A stretch of DNA of 64,000 nt from DAHUYF01 sp963838385 (GTDB taxonomy: Bacteria > Pseudomonadota > Alphaproteobacteria > ATCC43930 > CGMCC-115725). Made by a program: the position numbers and the translations under genes. The stretch lies in NCBI GenBank assembly GCA_963838385.1, contig CAWIRE010000001.1:930001-994000 (forward strand), written 5' to 3'. The first letter of the stretch is position 1; each line of letters begins with the position of its first letter. Positions 58,800 to 64,000 of this stretch are shown one piece after another. The notes beneath the pieces are model-generated. The model did not search any database. It was not told where the DNA came from and saw nothing but the letters and a program-made list of their open reading frames with translations.

Positions 58800-59444
58800 C
58801 TATGGGCACACGCCGTTGGTGTCGCTGGAGTGGGTCACGCTGGCGGGGTTGGTGGGCACGCAGGTGACGTAGCGGGGACGGTTGAAGGCCAATTCGGAGA
58901 GCGTGTAGGACGAGCTCAAGACGTAGCTGAGCGGCGAGGTGTAGGTGTATTGCACCTGCACGATGATCACGCTGTCCGGCGAGTTGACGGCGGCATTGCC
59001 GAGATTGGTGAGGGTTTCGCTGTTCGGGATGTTGGCGAGCGAGATCGCGGTCGCATTGTTCTCCTCGACATGCCAGTCGATCACCGGCGTGCCGGTGCTG
59101 TAGGTCACCGAGGCGAAGGCGATCTTGACTACGCTGTTGCCCGTCCCCGTCGACAGCGGCGTCAGCACATCCGCGGCGGCGTTGGTGAAGTTGGTGAAAT
59201 CCTGCGACTGCAGCACGCCGGTCGCCGCCGACCCGCCGGTGATCGTGGTCTGCGCCACGAGGTCGGCGGCGGTCTGCGCCGCGGCGGTCAGCTTGAGATC
59301 GGCGAGAAGCACGTTCTCGACCTCGTAGCTGCCGATGAACAGCGTCAGCATGATCGGGAAGAGCAGCGCGAACTCGACCGCCGCCGTGCCGTCGCGATCC
59401 GCGACGAGGCTGCGCCGCCGCGCCCATCCGGTGGCCGCGCTCAT
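58800..59444 (-). CDS. TadE/TadG family pilus assembly protein
   Basis: 214 residues; the ATG at 59444 overlaps the upstream gene by ATGA. The N-terminal 'DRDGTAAVEFALLFPIMLTLFIGSYEVENVLLADLKLTAAAQTAADLVAQ' is the TadE-like span with the conserved Glu; the rest is a Ser/Thr-rich periplasmic domain with a CVPTN...C pair at the end. It is a pseudopilin-like minor pilin of Flp/Tad pili. The core genes (pilin, tadA/B/C, secretin) are not in the window. Confidence 0.9.
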   Translation of the reverse strand: MSAATGWARRRSLVADRDGTAAVEFALLFPIMLTLFIGSYEVENVLLADLKLTAAAQTAADLVAQTTITGGSAATGVLQSQDFTNFTNAAADVLTPLSTGTGNSVVKIAFASVTYSTGTPVIDWHVEENNATAISLANIPNSETLTNLGNAAVNSPDSVIIVQVQYTYTSPLSYVLSSSYTLSELAFNRPRYVTCVPTNPASVTHSSDTNGVCP

Positions 59445-60034
59445 GACGACCCGAACGGTTCGTTCTGGAAGATCACTGTCGAGCTCAGTGTCGCCGACTG
59501 CGATCCCTGGGCGCCGCCCGCAGTGCCGGCGACGCCGGTCCAGCAGCTGCCGCCGCTGAGGCAGGCGCCAACCCACGGTATGAGGTAGGTCCGCGTGTAG
59601 CTCACCCGCACGCCGACGATGTTGCCGCCGGAGCCGGCGTTGAAGCTGCACACGCCGCTGCCGGTGGGCGGGTTGGTGTCCTTGTTGTTCTGCGTGCAGG
59701 CGCCGAAGCTCATCGAGCCGTAGGCGCCGAAGACCTGCACCTCGAACAGCACGTTGGCATCGCAGGTCGCGGTCGACATCAGCGGGCTCATATCCGAGCA
59801 CAGCAGGGTCTGGAACGTGGTGATGGGATCGCTCGTGGCCTGAACCTGTCCTGTCCGGATCAGCCGCGCGGCGTCGCGCGCCGCCCCGTCCAGCACCGAT
59901 TGCGTCAGCATGGTCTGGCCGAAATCGAGCAGCGCCAGCATGACGAGAAGGAAGGGCGGCCCGACCAGCGCCATCTCGATGGCGACCGCGCCCTTCCGAT
60001 CGCTTGCCACTCGCCGGAACAGTCTCATCGCCAT
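59441..60034 (-). CDS. TadE-like pilus assembly protein
   Basis: 197 residues from the ATG at 60034 (GAGAGGG upstream). Pseudopilin-like N-terminus 'RKGAVAIEMALVGPPFLLVMLALLDFGQTMLTQSVLDGAARDAARLIRTG' with the conserved Glu in the first turn of the helix, then a beta-rich domain containing several Cys (LLCSDMS, TATCDAN, GACTQNN, GVCSFNA, GACLSGGSCW) that probably form disulfides. First gene of the operon tadE-tadE/G-tadG-protease. Confidence 0.9.
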   Translation of the reverse strand: MAMRLFRRVASDRKGAVAIEMALVGPPFLLVMLALLDFGQTMLTQSVLDGAARDAARLIRTGQVQATSDPITTFQTLLCSDMSPLMSTATCDANVLFEVQVFGAYGSMSFGACTQNNKDTNPPTGSGVCSFNAGSGGNIVGVRVSYTRTYLIPWVGACLSGGSCWTGVAGTAGGAQGSQSATLSSTVIFQNEPFGSS

Positions 60035-60248
60035 TGCCCTCTCGGCCCAGGCCACGTCTCGACAAAAGCCGGATCCGGCCTTTACCGATAGGCGATTAGA
60101 CCAGGAACGGCAATAACAATTGGTTAGGAACCCAAGAGAACACCAGTAAAACCGAAGACGACACCGCGCCGGCCCTGTTGCCGGCTCCGGGATTTATTTC
60201 GGTTTTTGCCTTTTTATATTGAAAATATCGGAAGCGCCGACGCGCGGC
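60035..60248. promoter_or_regulatory. Intergenic region upstream of the tad genes
   Basis: 214 bp between the prfC stop and the first tad gene. It contains an AT-rich island (60191-60229 with TATTGAAAATATC) and the palindrome GCCGGATCCGGC (60069-60080). It is the likely site of the tad promoter. No gene. Confidence 0.4.
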
Positions 60249-61832
60249 TTACGCCTGCTCGCGTGTCTGCGTGAAGCGGAGCCCCGGCCAGTCCCTGATG
60301 GTGGTGTTGAGCTCCCAGGCGTTGCGCGCGAGAAAGACCGGGGCGTTGTCGTGGTCCTCCGCGAGCGCGGCGCGGTTGGCCTCGGTGAAGCGCTTGACCT
60401 CGGCGGCCGCGCCCTCGACCCAGCGCGCCGTCTCGTAGGGCGCGGGCTCGAAGCGCACGGCGAGCTCGTACTCGCTCTTGATCCGCGCCGCCAGCACGTC
60501 GAGCTGCAGCGGGCCGACCACGCCGACGATCCAGTCGCCGCCGACCAGCGGCCGGAAGATCCGCGTCACCCCCTCTTCCGCCAGCTGCTCCAGCGCGCGG
60601 CGCAGATGCTTCGACTTCAAGGGATCCTCGAGCCGGACGCGGCGCAGGATCTCCGGCGCGAAATTGGGGATGCCGGTGACGCGGATCCCCTCGGTCTCGC
60701 TGAGCGTGTCGCCGATGCGCAGCGTGCCGTGGTTGGGGATGCCGAGGATGTCGCCGGGCCAGGCCTCCTCCGCGAGATTGCGCTCGCGCGCCAGGAAGAA
60801 GACCGGGTTCTGGATGCTCATCGTCCGGCCGCTGCGGGAATGGCGCAGCTTCATGCCGCGGCGAAAGCGGCCCGAGCACAGCCGCAGGAAGGCGACGCGG
60901 TCGCGATGCTGCGGATCGATATTGGCCTGCACCTTGAAGACGAAGCCGGCGACGGATGCCTCGTGCGGATCGATCGGCCGCGGCAGCGCCGGCTGCGGCC
61001 GCGGCGAGGGCGCGAGATCGGCGATGCCGCGCAGCAGCTCGCGCACGCCGAAATTGTTGAGCGCGCTGCCGAAGAACACCGGCGTCATGGTGCCCTGGCG
61101 ATAGGCCTCGCGCGAGAAGGCCGGGCACAGGCCGCGCGCCATCTCCACCTCCTCGCGCAGCTTGGCCAGCGCCGCTTCCGGCAGCAGCGTCGCGAGCTTC
61201 TCGTCGTCGAGCCCGGTGCAGCGCACCGGCTCGACCACGCGCGCGCCGGCGCCACGCGCGAACAACAGCAGCGTGTCGTGCACGAGATCATAGGTGCCGA
61301 GGAAATCCCGCCCCATCCCGATCGGCCAGCTCGCCGGCGTGACTTCGAGCGCCAGCAGGCGTTCGATCTCGTCCATGAGATCGAAGGGGTCGCGGCCCTC
61401 GCGGTCGAGCTTGTTGATGAAGGTGATGATCGGCACGTCGCGCAGCCGACAGACCTCGAACAGCTTCAGCGTCTGCGCCTCGATGCCCTTGGCGGCGTCG
61501 ATCACCATCACCGCGCTGTCGACGGCGGTGAGCGTGCGATAGGTGTCCTCGCTGAAATCCTGGTGGCCGGGGGTGTCGAGCAGGTTGAAGGCAAGACCGT
61601 CATGCTCGAAGCTCATCACCGCCGAGCTCACCGAAATGCCGCGCTCGCGCTCGACCTCCATCCAATCCGAGCGCACGCGCCGCCGCTCGCCGCGCGCCTT
61701 GACCTCGCCCGCGAGCTGGATGGCGCCGCCGAACAGCAGCAGCTTCTCGGTGAGGGTGGTCTTGCCGGCGTCGGGGTGCGAGATGATGGCAAAGGTGCGC
61801 CGTCTGGCGATCTCGGCGGCAAGCTGGTCCAT
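60249..61832 (-). CDS. prfC: Peptide chain release factor 3
   Basis: 527 residues, normal RF3 length. GTPase motifs SHPDAGKTTLTEK near the N-terminus, the switch region 'RGISVSSAVMSFEHDGLAFNLLDTPGHQDF', NKLD, and the RF3-specific 'KFKVQANIDPQHRDRVAFLR'-like stretch (FVFKVQANIDPQHRDR) and 'GVVGPLQLDVLAARIKSEY'. It recycles RF1/RF2 from the ribosome after peptide release. It is separated from the tad genes by an AT-rich gap. Confidence 0.97.
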   Translation of the reverse strand: MDQLAAEIARRRTFAIISHPDAGKTTLTEKLLLFGGAIQLAGEVKARGERRRVRSDWMEVERERGISVSSAVMSFEHDGLAFNLLDTPGHQDFSEDTYRTLTAVDSAVMVIDAAKGIEAQTLKLFEVCRLRDVPIITFINKLDREGRDPFDLMDEIERLLALEVTPASWPIGMGRDFLGTYDLVHDTLLLFARGAGARVVEPVRCTGLDDEKLATLLPEAALAKLREEVEMARGLCPAFSREAYRQGTMTPVFFGSALNNFGVRELLRGIADLAPSPRPQPALPRPIDPHEASVAGFVFKVQANIDPQHRDRVAFLRLCSGRFRRGMKLRHSRSGRTMSIQNPVFFLARERNLAEEAWPGDILGIPNHGTLRIGDTLSETEGIRVTGIPNFAPEILRRVRLEDPLKSKHLRRALEQLAEEGVTRIFRPLVGGDWIVGVVGPLQLDVLAARIKSEYELAVRFEPAPYETARWVEGAAAEVKRFTEANRAALAEDHDNAPVFLARNAWELNTTIRDWPGLRFTQTREQA

Positions 61833-61982
61833 GACGCGGCTCTCTACAGGCCGAGGGCGGCTAAATCAACCGGGACCGCCTCACGCAGAAGTGAGCGCCG
61901 GCGGCCGCCCGCCGTCGCGAGGCGCGTGCTAGGAAATCGCGGCGCACATCCTCGCGCAGCCAACCTCCCGGGGGAAAAGCCG
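61833..61982. promoter_or_regulatory. Divergent intergenic region between prfC and the envelope protein
   Basis: 150 bp between two outward-reading genes. The sequence GGGGGAAAAGCCG lies just before the plus-strand ATG. No specific promoter boxes could be assigned. Confidence 0.35.
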
Positions 61983-62603
61983 ATGCGGCCGATATCGCTG
62001 ATCGCGGGGGCGTTCTGCCTCCTTCTCGCCGTCTCCGCGCAAGCGCAGGCGCCGGACGGCACGCCGGTCAATATTCGCGGCAAGGTCGCGCAGCTCGACG
62101 GCAACAAGATGCTGAAGGTCAAATCGCGCGACGGCCAGGAGCTGCAGGTGACGCTGGCGCCGGATTTCGCCGTGCTCGGCGTGCTCAAGGCCAAATTCGC
62201 CGAGATCAAGCAGGGCGATTTCGTCGGCATCGCCGCGGCGCCCGGCAAGGACGGCAAGCTGCATGCGCAGGAGGTGCTGATCTTCCCGGAGGCGGCGCGC
62301 GGCACGGGCGAAGGCCACTATGCCTGGGATCTCCGGGGCAAGGGCGACACCATGACGAATGCGACCGTCTCGGGCGTCATCGGCGCGGCGCGGCACCATG
62401 TGCTGCACCTCACCTACAAGGGCGGCGAGCAGGAGATCACGGTCTCCTCCCGCACCCCGGTGGTGACGTTCAAGCCCGCCGAGCTGAGCCTGCTGAAGCC
62501 GGGCGCCACGATCTTCATACCGCGCGCCACCAAGCAGCCCGACGGCACCTTCCTCGCGGCACGGGCGATTGCCGAGCAGAACGGCGTCAAGCCGCCGATG
62601 TGA
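61983..62603 (+). CDS. Periplasmic protein with OB-like repeats (DUF5666-like)
   Basis: 206 residues from the ATG at 61983; the open frame upstream runs antiframe to prfC and is not coding. Signal peptide about 1-22 (...VSAQAQA). The mature protein has two similar beta-rich halves: 'GKVAQLDGNKMLKVKSRDGQELQVTLAPDFAVL' and 'TNATVSGVIGAARHHVLHLTYKGGEQEITVSSRTPVVTF', as in DUF5666-type OB-fold proteins. Probably periplasmic; function unknown. Confidence 0.8.
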   Translation: MRPISLIAGAFCLLLAVSAQAQAPDGTPVNIRGKVAQLDGNKMLKVKSRDGQELQVTLAPDFAVLGVLKAKFAEIKQGDFVGIAAAPGKDGKLHAQEVLIFPEAARGTGEGHYAWDLRGKGDTMTNATVSGVIGAARHHVLHLTYKGGEQEITVSSRTPVVTFKPAELSLLKPGATIFIPRATKQPDGTFLAARAIAEQNGVKPPM

Positions 62604-62987
62604 GGCGCGTTTCCCGGCACTACAGAGACTTGGCGCGGAGCACGGAATCGCTCCAAACGAACGGCCGGGCGGCGCGGCGGGGCGCCGCAAAAGAAGCAAT
62701 AAACTTGCGCCCCTCTTGCCTTGATCGGCAGCGCGTTGCGCCTAGATGTAAAGCTGGCGCAATGCGCTGGAGGGTGCCCAACACGCATGACTCCACCGGA
62801 TCATTATTGACGAGCGCCGGAACCCAGGCCCGGTCGTGTGACCGGGCGGTGAGCTCTTCGAGCCACCCGATTTGAACCCCGCCATACTCTATGGCGGGGT
62901 TCGCGCGTGCTGCGAACCCTCGCTTCGCGCCGCAAGACGCGCGGGATTGACAGGCAAGCGGCGCGGGTGGCTTATGGCACCGGCAGG
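62604..62987. other. 384-bp intergenic region with several stem-loops
   Basis: No gene and no recognisable structural RNA. It holds an imperfect 12-bp dyad GCGCGTTGCGCC / GGCGCAATGCGC (62732-62743 with 62757-62768), and a perfect 11-bp hairpin AACCCCGCCAT / ATGGCGGGGTT (62875-62885 with 62891-62901). A short AT-rich stretch (AAAAGAAGCAATAAACTT) lies at 62690-62707. It may contain a small RNA or a promoter with operator, but I cannot support either. Confidence 0.5.
62875..62901. terminator. 11-bp perfect hairpin
   Basis: Stem AACCCCGCCAT / ATGGCGGGGTT with a 5-base loop ACTCT. No T-run follows on either strand. It could terminate a short transcript coming from 62604-62870 or stabilise a 3' end. 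Confidence 0.5.
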
Positions 62988-63353
62988 ATGAGGGCAGGCG
63001 GCGTGCGGCTGTCGCGATACTTCGTGGTTCTGACGGCGGTTTGGGTGGTCGCGATGACGTGGCGCATCTATCCGCAGTTTCCGGACACGCTGCGGATCGA
63101 CGGAAGGCTGACGAGCTTTGCCGATTATGTCGAGGACAGCTGCCATGAGCGTATCGGTCCGGCGGCGGCAAGCTGCCTGGCGGAGGCGCAGATCACCGGC
63201 CGCCGCCTGGTCGCCAGCGAGCAAGGCAAGTCGGTGCTGTTGATCGAGGCGCCGCTGCTCGCCTATCTCTTGATTTATTTGCCGCTCGGCTGGGCCGTCC
63301 GCCGCGCCCGGGCCGCCGGTGCGGAAGCGGCGGATCGAGGCGCGAGGGGATGA
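62988..63353 (+). CDS. Small membrane protein
   Basis: 121 residues from the ATG at 62988; a GTG at 63003 has a better spaced GAGGGCAGG site. Two membrane spans: about 12-28 'YFVVLTAVWVVAMTWRI' and about 83-101 'LLIEAPLLAYLLIYLPLGWAV'. Between them lies a soluble loop with two Cys ('VEDSCHERIG...SCLAEAQITGR'), probably periplasmic and disulfide-linked. Overlaps the next gene by ATGA. No known family recognised. Confidence 0.65.
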   Translation: MRAGGVRLSRYFVVLTAVWVVAMTWRIYPQFPDTLRIDGRLTSFADYVEDSCHERIGPAAASCLAEAQITGRRLVASEQGKSVLLIEAPLLAYLLIYLPLGWAVRRARAAGAEAADRGARG

Positions 63354-63622
63354 TGATCCGGAAATTGTGCTATGCGCTGCTGCTGACGGCAGCGACCGCG
63401 CTTCCCGCTTCCGCCGACCAGAGCTGGAAGCAGAGCAGCTCCGTCTGGTCGCAGATGGACAAATGCGCCCAGGCGGCGCACAAGGCGTTTCCCGACTATA
63501 CTCGGGAGGCGAACGCCAAGCGCGAGGCGGCGCGCCAGAAATGCCTCCGCAGCGGCAATCTTCCGGGCGAGGCGGATGCCGCGCCGCCGGCGCCGGCCAA
63601 CGAGGTCAAGCAGGCCCAGTAG
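63350..63622 (+). CDS. Small secreted protein
   Basis: 90 residues, with a second ATG directly after the first. Signal peptide about 1-22 (...ALPASA). The mature part is helical and charged, with two Cys in 'MDKCAQAAHKAFPDYTREANAKREAARQKCL' and a Pro/Ala-rich tail. Translationally coupled to the preceding membrane protein, so the two probably work together in the envelope. No known family recognised. Confidence 0.7.
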   Translation: MMIRKLCYALLLTAATALPASADQSWKQSSSVWSQMDKCAQAAHKAFPDYTREANAKREAARQKCLRSGNLPGEADAAPPAPANEVKQAQ

Positions 63623-63755
63623 CAACAGGCGGGGGATTTTTGTGACCGCCTGAAACCTTTACCCGGCTGCGCTGTTAAACCTCGGCGTAGACGCGGCCTG
63701 AGGGTAGTTCGCCCAAGGGTCGGGCGCATACGCTTCCCAACATCGGTCCAAGCGC
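63623..63755. other. Intergenic region before the last gene
   Basis: 133 bp with no gene. It follows the secreted-protein gene and precedes the partial gene at the right edge. No strong terminator; TTTTTGTGACC at 63638-63648 is the only T-run. Confidence 0.4.
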
Positions 63756-64000
63756 ATGTCCAATCCGAAAGACTGGTTTCGACGCCGCCGCACCCCCTCG
63801 ACCGACGATCCGACCGAGCACGACACAGGGCCCTTTCGCAGCGAGGACAGTCCGGGTCGCGGTGGCATGCTGCTGCGCGAGCCTGCGCTGGCGGCGCAAG
63901 GCGCTGTTCCCGCCGATCGTCCGGCGCCACGCGGGCCGGTGCCGCCGCCGCCCTCGCCGCTGCCGCGCCGCACCGGCGTGACGCTCGACCGCAGCGCCTT
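63756..64000 (+). CDS. Partial gene at right edge, function unknown
   Basis: An open frame starts at the ATG at 63756 (MSNPKDWFRRRR) and runs without a stop to the window end (81 codons visible). The residues are hydrophilic, with many Pro and Arg ('RPAPRGPVPPPPSPLPRR'), as in the disordered N-terminal cytoplasmic regions of large membrane or cell-envelope proteins. No ribosome site stands out. Too little is visible to name it. Confidence 0.55.
   Translation, partial: MSNPKDWFRRRRTPSTDDPTEHDTGPFRSEDSPGRGGMLLREPALAAQGAVPADRPAPRGPVPPPPSPLPRRTGVTLDRSA

Noticed and set aside
60219..61982. Long plus-strand extension upstream of the envelope protein at 61983
   Set aside because: It runs antisense through prfC. 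The signal peptide beginning at 61983 marks the true start.
62840..62905. tRNA-like appearance (GAACCCC / GGGGTTCG)
   Set aside because: The complementary parts form one simple hairpin; no cloverleaf, anticodon arm or CCA-proximal acceptor stem can be drawn.

Overview
The window is high-GC chromosomal DNA of an alphaproteobacterium. Evidence for this: a petABC operon with a Tat-type Rieske protein next to trmL and hemF, a DUF1285 / NUDIX / DUF6111 / CCA-transferase block facing a MoxR/DUF58/DUF4159 block, short-form psd followed by pssA, and a urt/fmd amide cluster. A Rhodospirillales-like soil or plant-associated heterotroph fits best, but this is inferred from gene content only. I saw no rRNA, tRNA, CRISPR array or intact insertion sequence.

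Layout. 1-1342: end of pth, then ychF. 1425-6899: small oxidative-metabolism genes (two NtaA-type flavin monooxygenases, a RibD-C reductase, an old yellow enzyme, a dienelactone hydrolase). 6966-18195: nitrogen-scavenging block. A urtABCDE-type ABC transporter is followed by formamidase fmdA and zinc-ribbon fmdB. Divergent from it stand a 1122-residue hybrid kinase whose sensor is a purine/cytosine-permease-like (NCS1) membrane domain, and a LuxR-type response regulator. The 470-bp gap between them carries a 50-bp dyad and mirrored 12-mers, likely operators. 18198-23190: mtnP, mtnA, a class II aldolase fused to a short-chain dehydrogenase, and a glyoxalase-fold protein, which together look like a DHAP-shunt type salvage of methylthioadenosine/5'-deoxyadenosine. 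23279-28147: a cytochrome c, petCBA, trmL, hemF. 28148-36422: a frameshifted SRPBCC gene, an MFS transporter, an ABC/FtsX exporter operon with a LolA-like and a beta-rich outer-envelope protein, small membrane proteins, and several CTAG-bounded palindromic repeats between genes. 36419-49956: a lipoprotein, cca and its operon, the MoxR/DUF58/DUF4159 envelope operon, psd-pssA and a sensor kinase.

50020-53076: a small accessory insertion. A metallo-hydrolase gene is intact on the right, and its last 276 bp are duplicated on the left. The 2.5 kb between the copies has lower GC, two unfamiliar minus-strand genes, and a broken gene whose missing middle segment lies inverted just downstream. This and the NCS1 kinase are the most unusual parts of the window.

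53549-64000: a LysR regulator, a luciferase-like monooxygenase, a Tad-pilus minor-pilin operon ending in a PerP-like aspartic protease, prfC, and small envelope proteins. The last gene runs off the right edge.
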